A model generated the notes under the pieces. The model was not told the DNA's origin, ran no database searches, and worked only from the letters and a program-made list of their open reading frames with translations. A stretch of 64,000 bases of DNA, from assembly GCF_949987515.2 (NCBI RefSeq), contig NC_082688.1, positions 102,589,893-102,653,892 on the forward strand, written 5' to 3'. The stretch's first letter is position 1; each line of letters opens with the position of its first letter. This DNA comes from Delphinus delphis. Its lineage: Eukaryota; Chordata; Mammalia; Artiodactyla; Delphinidae. The translations under genes were made by a program, and so were the position numbers. This document shows, piece after piece, positions 51,153-61,958 of this stretch.

Positions 51153-53775
51153 TGGAAGTAAAACATCTCAGACCTTCACTCAGAGGCCACAGAGCCTGTT
51201 CGGCTTTCTCAGCGAGCACAGGACTGGGTCCAGGAGCATGGGAAAGCGATGGCCACAGCTCCCTGGGGAAGACGCACAGAAGGTCGCGCGGCCAGGCTGG
51301 GAGAAAGGCAGCTCCTGCAGCCCAGTAGTGGCTGACTCGGACACCAGCAACCCAATGCCAGCTTCTGCCTGTCGAACCCATGGTCAGGACGGCCACCCCC
51401 AGAAACGGCCCAGGAAAGCCTCTGGCCCAGCACAATCCCAGGGAAGTCATCTTGTCCCATGCATGAGTCGGAATGTATTGGCTGTTCATTTGACCTGAAT
51501 TGAAGTTAAAAGTCCTCCACCCCTCCCGTTAGAATCCTGCCTTGAAATACAGCAGAACCAGAGAAATCAGGCCCATTTCTTTCACCAGCCCTCAGCTTGC
51601 CAAGGTGATTACAGCAAAGCCACACTGAACAAACAGCTAGGCATCTAGTCCGCGTCTAAAGTTCTTTATTTTTTAAGAAAAAGAAAAACGAAAAGAAAAG
51701 GAGATTTCACCACTCCTGGTGTGACACGCCTGCTTCAGATATTTTTTTAATAATACAGGTTTTTGAGCTGATCAAAATGTGTTCCCATCTCTCTGCTTTG
51801 TTATCTAAGGTCTTGAGTTGGAGGTGAGGGGGGCATTTTTAGTTCAAGTCCCATATAAGTCAGAATGAAAGGCCCAGTGAAGTCTAACTCATGGTCCTTC
51901 ACAGTTTGTCCTAATCTTCTATGATTTTGTTAGGAATATATTCTATCTTGGGGCTGGCCAAGATTATAATAATGCCTTTTTTGGTGAACAAAACTAGGCA
52001 GATTGACTTTTATATTACAATTTAGAAAAACAACAACAAAAAATAAAACAAGAGATAAAGTAGTTCGTGGACCAATTTTGTTCTTAACTCTTTTAACCTG
52101 GGCTTCACCCTTCTCCGAATCAGATGACTCACTGAAAAGTGAAGATAAATGTCATCTCCGTTCCACGTGATCTATGAAACTAATCCCCCATGTTTATGTT
52201 AATACCGATCACGTAACATAGGATGCAGTCTGACCTACAGGATAAAACAGAAGAGGGAGGAGAACATGTTCAATCACTGTCTGTACTGCCGACAATATTT
52301 TCACCTCTCTGTGTTTCACTTGCCTATCTCGCCCCTTGTACACGTTCCCTCACGTCTTCCCTGTTAAATTGGGCAATACCTCTGAGAGATGCTGCGAGAA
52401 TTACTGAGGTGCTTTGGGAAACAACTTAAAACACCTTTTAGAACTTTCCTGTAAAACAGCGATATCGTTCCTACCACAGCATCGGTCTTCTGGTGAAGAA
52501 CCAGAACACATTGAGCAAACTGTCCTTCTCCTCAGTAAAAAAAACGATCCCACGCAGGCGCCCTCCCCCCAAAGTGTTCCGTTTATTTCCTGAAAATAAA
52601 TTACACGGAAGGAGGGCACGACGTCTAGTAATTAAGTCGCCACGTGAAGAAGGGATCAACGCTTACACTTTAGGGGTTAAACCCAGAGCCGATGACTTCG
52701 GGAAGGAATTCATGTTCTGTGTTCAGCTGTAAAATAAACTGGGAGCTCTGTGTTTGGTGTCTGAAACATCTTTCGAAACACGAAATCAATTTAATATCAA
52801 TAATTGCTAGATAGATGCTCGATTCAATGAACCAACGCAGACAGCTTTGTTCACAGAGAAAACAGGGCCAAATGGTTTTCATTAGCATGACTAATCCTGA
52901 AGTTGCGTGGTTCGATAGTCAGACGTCTAAGCATGAATTCTGACTCTTGCGATATAGAGTTTGGCACAAGACATTACGCATCCAGCTATCCGACTCCTTT
53001 AACATACAGGCTGGATGTCAGAAAAGCAAGGTGACATTTAAAGCACCTGTATCAACTACAACGGTGCCCACTGGAGCTCGGTAAGATACCAGGTGCATGG
53101 AAAATAAGGAACTTGCCCTTCAATGCGGGGCTGAGGCTTTTCCCAGACCTGTTTCTGAGGTGCTCTGGAAACACCTGCTTTGCCCTTGGGGGGACAATCT
53201 TAACAGTGGTTTCAAAAACCAGTCCTGTTTTCAGAGCTCTCCAGCAGCCCTGTAATGCCGGCATTTTCCTGTTGTGATTACAGGACCAAACGGGGCCCCG
53301 TCACGTGGAGAGCTGGTAGCATTTTCACCTCAGCCCCTGAGAATATTTCCGTTTTTTGGAAATTCGGACATATCTCTTCTCCTTGTAACGCTCTCGATTG
53401 TGAAAAGTTATGACAAATTTTATCCCTAAACCACCTGTGAATGTCAGAATCTCTCTCAGGCTTAACTGGAAAAGAATGGGCTTTGCAGGAGAGCAGGGGT
53501 GTATAAAAAGAGCCAAGGAAGGTCAGCAGAGTGACTGGTGAGGGTGGAAGCTGGGGGACTGTCAGGGCCTGGGCTCCACCAAGGACTCTGGGCCCTGGTA
53601 CAGGGTGTCATGTGGACATGTGCAGTGCTGGCAGAGCACTTGGGACCTTGCAGAAGGTACCCTGTGCACGTTGTCATTTGTCTCTAATCCCCAGGTGCAG
53701 CCACTCGCCCTTGACCCACCGTGACATTACTCCAGCTAGTCCTTGTGACAACACTTCATCAGTTGCCTTTTGAAG

Positions 53776-53851
53776 TGTGTATGTGTGTGTGTGTGTCTGT
53801 GTGTGTGTGTGTGTCTGTGTGTCTGTGTGTCTGTGTGTGTGTGTGTGTGTG
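53776..53851. repeat. (GT)n microsatellite with CTGT interruptions
   Basis: GT-rich run with regularly spaced C interruptions. A second, shorter GT-rich run lies at about 54217-54252. Confidence 0.97.
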
Positions 53852-55244
53852 GACTGCCAGAAACACAGAATAGCTCTTCGGGGCCGCCAAACCTCTGCTC
53901 AAGTCTCCTTTGGAGGTCTGCGGGAGCCTTGGGTCTGAGCAGCTGCCTCTGAGTCACGATGGGCCTTGGGGCCCCAAATCCCTTCATAGGCCATCTGGGG
54001 AAAGGGAGAGAGAACTCAGCTTTTCATTTCCATGATACAAAAGAAGATTTTTTTTTAAAGCCCTTATAACCTATGTGGGGAATGCATTGAAAAGTCAAGC
54101 ATGATTATCTCTATATTTGGGTTTGAAATTCACAGACACTGATTGGAAATGTTTCTGAAGTGCAACTGATTTCTGCAAGTATCAGCCAGTGTCTTCCAGG
54201 TTCTACTCTCTGTTGGTGTGTGTGTGTGTGTTTGAGTGTGTGTGAGTGTGTGCATTGTTGATCATAATGGTTCTCTCACTTACCCAGTTTACATGGCTGC
54301 AAACTGTTCCTCAACCCTCCCTAACCCAACAGGAGTTCTCAGGAGTCTGGACTCAGACGTGCAGTCAGCTCAGAGGAGTGAAGAGGTGTCAGGCCCTCTG
54401 CTGTGAGGCAGGACCACCAGGTGAGGGCTCCCTGTCCCCAGGTACCGACAGACCACACCACAACGTGTGAAGAGGACCCTGTCGTCCTCTCCCTGTGGTG
54501 GCCTGGTTGAGAAATGAAGGGTTTCTGTGAATTCTCTGGGACTGAATCAAAGGCAGCCCGGCTCACCCACTGGAGATGCCGTTGCAAAAGGAAGGTACTT
54601 AGGAAACATCCTGTCTGGCCCATGAACTTTCTCCTCCCACCCCCACCTTTCCTGTCTTTCTAATGTTCTTCCCAAGTCTCGCTAAGAAATAATACACGAC
54701 TGCTTGGATTGGATGGTGATCAAGTCTCTTAGGAAATAGTCTGGAGAGGTGGAGAGGACTCCTGCCTCTGTGAGCTGAGCCTCTCAGTCTTTATCCCTCG
54801 ACTTGGACTTTTTCTCCAGCATCACCTTCTCTGATTCAGAGTGCACCCTACTGAGGGTTTTCGTTTCGTCAGAAAATCTGCGTGGGTCCCGGTTTCCATG
54901 AAGCTCATTGATCCCTCCCACATGTTTTACTTAGTAAAGAAGTGAAGGCCAACTCTCAGAGGCCCGAGTCCTGTCCACATTTCCAGGCTATTTCCTATGA
55001 GATTTTATCCCCTTCAACCCAGGCAATAGTTTATTATTTCGCAGCAAGACTTGAGAGGTACCCTAGAAAGTTCTATGCATCACCTTGGAAGCAATCTAAA
55101 TTCGCTAAACTACCTGAAAGGTATGAGAAGAGGCTCTCCAACAGTTCAGGTAATCTCTTGGGATCAGGAAGAACGTCCCTTTGATCTCTTGGGACCAGCA
55201 AGAGGGTTTTGAAGTCCCAGGATTCAGGAAACAGAAGAGGGTTT

Positions 55245-55765
55245 CAGGACTTTGATGGTGAGTTTTGAATGTCAACTTGGCTGGGCTAGAGTACCCAGTT
55301 ATTCAATCAAACACTAACCCAGGTGTTACTGTGAGGGTATTTTGTGAACGTGCTTCACATCTATAATCAGTCGACTTTCAGTAAAGAAGACGATCCTCAT
55401 AATGGGGGTGGGTCTCATCCAATTGGTTGGCGGCCCCTAAAGAGCTAAGATGGACGTTTCCCAGAAATTCTGCCCCAAGATTCCAGCATCAATTCCTGCC
55501 TGAGTCTCTAGGCTGCCAGGCTGCCCTATGGGTTTTGGACTTGCCAACCCAACTGCATGAGCCAATTCCTTAAAATAAATAAATTAATATATACACTTAA
55601 TTTATTTATTTTAAGGCATTATATATATATATAATTTGTTGAATTATATATATTATTTATTTAAAGGATTATATATATGTACACACACACACACACACAC
55701 ACACATATCTATATAATCTCCTATTGGTTCCTCTCCAGAGAGAACTTCCATCATAGACGCTTAAA
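55245..55765 (+). repeat. Old dispersed repeat with AT/CA-rich tail
   Basis: TGTCAACTTGGCTGGGCTAG, GTGGGTCTCATCCAATTGGT, GAGCCAATTCCTTAAAATAA and CTCCTATTGGTTCCTCTCCA are the ordered landmarks of a common old mammalian repeat whose name I cannot fix from memory. Its variable AT-rich section has expanded into TA and CA microsatellites at 55620-55707. Confidence 0.7.
55568..55616. repeat. Perfect 20-bp inverted repeat, 9-bp spacer
   Basis: CCTTAAAATAAATAAATTAA at 55568-55587 is followed by TATATACAC and then the exact reverse complement at 55597-55616. It can form a cruciform or hairpin. It lies in the AT-rich tail of an old repeat. Confidence 0.95.
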
Positions 55766-56351
55766 AACACAAGAGCCTGGCAGTACCAAATAGCGGCCAC
55801 TTCTTCGCCTGGGTGGATAACTCCTGGGTGAGCTGTCCTGTTCTTGGTGGACATTTAAGCTTCCTTCTGAGTGTTAGAAGATGGGATGGGGGAGAAGAGG
55901 GAACATCCCCATGATTTGTGCTGTCATGGCCTTACAACACTTATTTTTACATCTCAGTTGGAACTTAACTCTGAAACGGAGTTCACATGATCTTGTTATT
56001 ATTATGGTCCAGCTATAATTAAAGTGTGTCAAGTATTGTGGGTTGGTTTTTTTTTTCTTCTCTGAGAAATTCCCTATGTCTCCAGAAGGGTTACATAACT
56101 AATAAGAAAATCTTGTCAGGAATAAAACCTGGCCTGTATGGCCTCAGGAAATGTATTTACTCCATTCAGTGAAAACAGAAATACAAGGAATCAGGCCCAT
56201 TGTATACGGAAACAAGGCTTGTCCCTTTTCCTCCACACAACTGTGGCCAAGCTTTCAGAAACGGTCAAAATGGGTTTCCCCTAATTAGTAGGGAAAAGAA
56301 ACGGCTGAGGATCCGGTAGATTAAATGCTTTTCTTTAGGGTGAATTCAGTC

Positions 56352-56376
56352 GGGGGGTGGGGGTGGGGCGGGGGGG
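56352..56376 (+). other. Potential G-quadruplex tract
   Basis: Four G-runs of 6, 5, 4 and 7, each separated by one base (T, T, C). This is an ideal arrangement for a stable intramolecular quadruplex on the plus strand, which is the non-transcribed-sense strand for EBF2. Confidence 0.85.
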
Positions 56377-56864
56377 AAGGCACAGCTAGCATGGATTCCT
56401 AAAACATTTACCCTGCTTTCTTGGGGCTGTTTGGCATTTACGATGCACATGCCGAATTTCCATGTGCTTCAGGAAGAGAAGAACCTCTTAGAAACCTGGT
56501 CTTTATGAGCTCAAGTCTTAACATGTGTTGACTGCAAAAGAGAGCAAGAAACCCACAGAAACCTTTCATTTGTTCCAGTCCATGGAGATGGAAATCTATT
56601 CCACCATGGAGACGGAGGGTGGAAATGAACCAGAGGATATCCCTTTTCCACCAAGAAGCGGATCAGACTTGGCAAAGCTACAAACTGAGCAGGAAATATT
56701 CCCTACCTTCCAAGATGAACCTTCTACGTGGGAGGCCCCTACCCTACGGGGTTCTTATTGAGATGCCTCCATATCAACACTCCATAAGTGGTAGTTGTTG
56801 TTATTATTGTGATCAGTTCAAAAAGAACTGTGCAGAGTCCTACTGCAAATAATACAACTACCTA

Positions 56865-57160
56865 ATGCTTACTGGGCGCTGACCAACGATCCGCTTGTAT
56901 GAATTCATTTGCGTGCTCACAATGCATTAACTGTATTATATTCATGCGTTGCTTTCATTGTAACGTATGAATGCACTGAATGCTTGTGAGATGAGTATCA
57001 CTCACATCCTCCTTTTACACAGATGGGGAAACTGAGATGTAAGGAGGTAAGGCACTTGCACGAGGTCACACAGCTATTGGACGATGTAGAAGGGATACGA
57101 GCCCAGGAATTCTGGCTCCAGAGTTGACGTGTTTAACCACGGCACTCATCCAACTCCCAT
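56865..57160 (-). repeat. MIR SINE, long copy
   Basis: CCTCCTTTTACACAGATGGG, GAAACTGAGATGTAAGGAGG, GAGGTCACACAGCTATTGGA and GTTTAACCACGGCACTCATC are ordered reverse-oriented MIR landmarks. Confidence 0.88.
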
Positions 57161-58014
57161 GAGGGGGAGAAGTGATCACTGCAATTTCTTTTTTCCTCTG
57201 AAGCATTTTTATCGGGTGATTTAAAGCACTGAATTCGATGTTTATTGAGAGCAGACACTCAATAAGGCTGTTTATTGTGTGATCATTGTGTTTTGAAGGC
57301 AGAGAACGTTTCTGTTTTAAAATTTATTCCCTTTGTTCCTTCCTTCCCTTCTATCGGGTACCTTTTTATTTTCTGCTTTTGAAACCTAAGTTCTACCCAT
57401 CTTTCGGGGCACACACAAAGGTCATCTCCTTTATAAATCTTGATCCTTCGGTCCACAGGGTTGCCCCCTCCTTGGCATACATGCACACGTGCGTGAGGAA
57501 GGTCGTACTGGTGCTGGGGGAGCCTTTACAACTCCTTTCTCCACCCCCGCCCCCCTACCCTATCACTAAGTTGCAGGCCTTTAACCAGATGCAGATAACC
57601 AGTGGGAAGACGAGTGATGTGGAATTGTGTTAGAAAGGGCTAAGGTTTGCAAGAGACAGACAGGGAGAGAGAAGGGGAAAAAGTGAGAAGGTGAGAACTT
57701 AAGGATGAGAATGAGGAGAGGGGATAGAGATTTCATGGCAGCCGAGGAAGGGAGAAGGAATGGAGAACAAAATAACAATGCAAAAATCTTATGAATTGCA
57801 TTCCCCTCACTTACTTTACTGCTCCTTGAAAGATGCCTAGAAGAAAACTAGAATTATTTTCAATTACTTCTGAAATGCTTGAATGTGACACATGCTGAGA
57901 CAGGCACACACAGGCTTTTGGTTTTACTCAGCTCACATCCCCAAGGCTCATCCAAGATCATGTATACTTCTCGACTGTACTGCTGACTTGAGTTGTCCCA
58001 AGCAGTATAGAAGA

Positions 58015-58185
58015 AAAGTTCTGGGAGAGCTGGTTTACAGCCCATTACTTCACAGCTGTGTGACTTTAGGGAAGTCACTGAACTGCTCTGAGCCTCACTA
58101 ATGTCCACCTATAAGAAGCAAGTAAGACAATCTATGCAGAAGTGTGCTGGGAACCATGAAGTGCTACATCAATGTTACCACGACT
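58015..58185 (+). repeat. MIR SINE
   Basis: CACAGCTGTGTGACTTTAGG, AAGTCACTGAACTGCTCTGA and GCCTCACTAATGTCC are sense MIR landmarks. Confidence 0.82.
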
Positions 58186-59789
58186 CCCTGCCTGGAAGGG
58201 ACTCATTGAAATCTTGTTGATTGACTGACTGATTGATTAACTCTGGCCAGCTTCCTTAAAACATCCCTCATTGAGCTGAGAAGTGGGACAGCTCTGTAAG
58301 TCAAGCGACATCCAAGAAAATCCACTTGGCTTTACAGCAGCCCAGTCCAAGGGGTTTTTAAGTTTATAAATTTACTTACAAACAAATCACTTTCTGTTGT
58401 TCAATGAACTGCATTTTGGTGGAGACGATGAGATTCGTCAGAAGAAATGAGAATGTCATTTTGGCTAAAGGCACATTTGAAGTTGGAAGGACCTGGATTC
58501 CCAGAATCTAATTGGAGAAGACAGAGACGCCAACACCCTGGACCAGCTCTGGACACACAGTAGGCGTTTCTGAAAACACCAGGGCTTTGATTGGGTCCAT
58601 CCATTTCTGAGTATGCTAGCCTGCCTGGTAAGGTTGTTGTGAAACACCTCAGCACTTCCGTGACCTCATGCAAACAAAAACGACTTGAAGTTGAATAGCG
58701 TTGAAGCGAAGGAAACTTCAAACTAAATTTTTATTGAAATTCTCCCCATTGTCAGCCGACATTTTCAATTTTCATTTCCCTGCCTCAGCCCGTTTTGCCA
58801 TAGAAACTTGGATGTTTTCATTGGACAGCAGCCAGTGAACATTGGACTGAAGGGGTACACTATAAATTTGGAAAAATAAATAAATGCTTCAGAACTTCCA
58901 CTTGAAAACCACAGCTAAAAATGAAATCAAATCTGACCCACCCCTTTTCTTTTAAATTGTGGGAACAGACTCAGTCTGCCTCAATTTTTAAGCCCATATT
59001 AAATTTTATATAAGCACCTTGGAGACCCATGCCTGGCCTGGTCTGAAGCAACTGTGGACCCTTTGACTCATACACAAGGTCTGAAGAGCTTGAACGAGAA
59101 GGTATCATCCCTCCTACACCACGTTCCTTAATAAACATGTGTGCTTAAAAAATAAAAAGGGAAGGAAAATCGGTGTATGGGCATAGAGAAAATAATTTAC
59201 TCCAAATTGCTCCTTTGATGAATGTGGACAAAAGAATAAAATTTGTCACCCAGCTAATATTACCATCAATATTTTGTCCAGCTACATTCCTTCCAATTTA
59301 AAAACAGTTCAATATCCCTTTTACCTTCAAGTAGCAGCACTTAATAAACAGTGATGGATGGTTTTTATTTTTGTTCGCACTTCAGTCTTCCCTGCTCCTG
59401 TTACGAGGGCACTGTTTTGCTTGGGGGAAATGTAGATCTTCCGTCTTTCTTGCATTGACATACATCCCTCAAGGAAAGACGGCCATATTTAATTCATAAC
59501 CCCCATCGGCTACACAAACATACAACTTCCCATCAATTAGGCAACACAGAGATGCTGTTAAAAATCAATGAGCTTATTATTAAATATATTTTTTTCATGT
59601 AGCAATAATAGTTATTGCCTCACTATTGTTCTTACTGCAATGTCAGCTGTTGAGGCAGCTTTTCAGAGAGTTTGATTGGTTTTGATGTTGCTAGCCAGGC
59701 GTTCTAGGAAACGAGGGATCCGGGTGAGGCTTTCCTGTTCTGTCTCCTGCCACATTTAGAAGCCATCAAGAAAAGGGGGAAAATGAATG

Positions 59790-59985
59790 CTGTAGAGGAA
59801 GGAACCTTGGACTGCAAGCAAAAGACCTGGGTTCTAGACCCAGCTCTGCACATAACTAGCTGTGTGACCTTGGGTAAGTCTCTTCTCCATTCTGAGCCTT
59901 AGCTTTCCTCATTTCTAAAAATGAGAGGGTTAGCCCACATGATTGCTGGGGTCCCCTCCATTCTGAAATGTGGGTTTTTCTAATA
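59790..59985 (+). repeat. MIR SINE
   Basis: GACCTGGGTTCTAGACCCAG, CTAGCTGTGTGACCTTGGGT, TCTAAAAATGAGAGGGTTAG and CCATTCTGAAATGTG follow MIR order in sense orientation. Confidence 0.9.
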
Positions 59986-61129
59986 ACTGTTGTTTTACTG
60001 ACAACGGAAACAGGGAGAAATTGGTTCAGTTCAGCAACCCTCAATTGTTCTTTTCAAAAGACTCTTGTTTTAAAAAAAAAAGGAGTGGGTAGAGAAGGGG
60101 AAATGCTACCAAATCTGGAACAGACGTTCAATTGATCCGGAAACCAAATACGTCCATATTTGTGTTTTCATCCTCGTTGTGTGTTTATTAAAAATAATTT
60201 TGATATTTTGACACATGCCACTACTGTGGGAGCCTCCTGCCTACAAACAGAGATGTTAAAACTGTGCCAGCACATGCAAAGGTTAAAAACAACATTGCAC
60301 AGATTTTGGCAACTACATCATATGCTGTCTGGCCGCAGCTGATCTGAACTGAGTCCCCCATAATTACAGGAGAAGGTGGAACAGGTTTGCTGCTAATTGG
60401 AAAATTCTGCAAATGGCAGCACTGAAGTAAATTGACAGTCGTTAGAATATTAGCAAAATGAGAGTACTGATTAGTAAAAAGCTCAGATGCAGACTTTTTT
60501 TTTTTACTGCCGGATTCTACTGGCAAATTGATAATAAAAGCTGAACTTAATAATAACAGCTGTTATTTGACCTGGTAATATTTTTTTTAATCTGTTGCTG
60601 TTCCCAGACCAATAACACATAAAGAAGGTCTGTATCCACTGTTGCAAAATTATTTTGAATCCCAAAAGGTATGTTCAGAGTCAGTGAAGGAAAACGGTGC
60701 TTAAAGGGGCAGCCCATCAATAGCCACGTTCTAATGAAAGCGCATTCACCGCATAGCTGTGAGCTGTGTTGTTCTCACCTGCCACCTTCCAACAGGCCTG
60801 GGTGGAGGTGCTGGGTGTTAAGGGGTCCTTTTCGGAACAGGGCCTGAATTTTATTTACAGTTCACTTTAAATCTGTGACTGGTAACAATGTCAAAGTTAA
60901 CTTATTTTTCACTTTAAAGTGGACAGGAAGGAAAGTTGAACTTTGCCAGATTCTGACCTTCTATCAACACTTAGCTGTTTGTACTTATTATTTTTCAGCC
61001 AGATGGGAGGAGACTTGGGAATGGACATATTAATTAGAAATGCTGCCATGAATCTATGGAAAAGGGACTGTAACTTCACCACACATAGTTCTACATTTTG
61101 CGGACACACACGGATATGCCCAGAAGACT

Positions 61130-61710
61130 TGCATTTTGGGGTGCTCTGATCCACTACTGGTGGGAGTACAAGTTGGTCCAATCTTTCTAGCTATATGGCA
61201 ATATGGATCAAAAATCTTAAAAATGCATACAGCCTTTGACCCAGCAATTCTTTTTCAAGGGTTTGTCCCAGAGAAAGAGTCACGGATACACCTAAAGCTT
61301 TACCTACAAAAGTTGTTCCCTGCAGCACTGTTTATAATAAATATAAGTGCAGAAACCACGTTTGTCCTGAAATGAATAATTGACTATGATATACAAAAGA
61401 CTACTACATAATTATGTAAAATCTGTTGTAGAATATTTAATGATATGGGAAGATAGTCTAATAAGTGAAAAAAAACAGACTACAAAAGAAAAAACAGGAT
61501 ATTCACTCTTTTTTAACTATACAAACAGAGACAAGACTGGAAGAGGGGTAACCAAGAAGATTAATGGTTCTTCCTGAGTGGTGGGCTAATTAATGGGTAG
61601 TTTTCATTTAATTCTCTTTTGCTGGTCCATATTTTCTAAATTTTCTCAAGTTAGCATGTATTGTTTCAGTCAGAAGAAAATACACAAATTATTTTTAGAA
61701 TTAAAAAAAA
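61130..61710 (+). repeat. Ancient L1M-type 3' fragment
   Basis: CTACTGGTGGGAGTACAAGT, GCCTTTGACCCAGCAATTCT, CCTGCAGCACTGTTTATAAT and AGTGAAAAAAAACAGACTAC are old L1 3' landmarks in sense orientation. Confidence 0.75.
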
Positions 61711-61897
61711 TCTCTAGAGGGTTCCTATTGTTGTTTTAAATAAAAATTCAATCTATAGCAGCGGGCACAAACATATTCCCAAATAGCAAGATGGTTCCTT
61801 GACTAAAAAGCCACATATGATCTAGGGAAGGAAAAGGACCAGCTGAAAGCAAGTCCTAAAACTCTAGGTAAAGAGTCAGCCTGCTGATTACGGTTAA

Positions 61898-61900
<3 letters not shown>

Positions 61901-61953
<53 letters not shown>
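61901..61953. repeat. (CA)n microsatellite, about 26 units
   Basis: Pure CA run of about 53 bp. The Val/Cys-repeat frame on the opposite strand is an artefact. Confidence 0.98.

Positions 61954-61958
<5 letters not shown>

Noticed and set aside
52595..52630. Plus-strand frame reading LHGRRARRL, identical over eight residues to the EBF hinge HGRRARRL
   Set aside because: The EBF2 gene is on the minus strand. Outside the eight residues there is no similarity, and the nucleotide sequences differ at about a third of positions. Arg-rich peptides match easily, so it is treated as coincidence, though it is a striking one.
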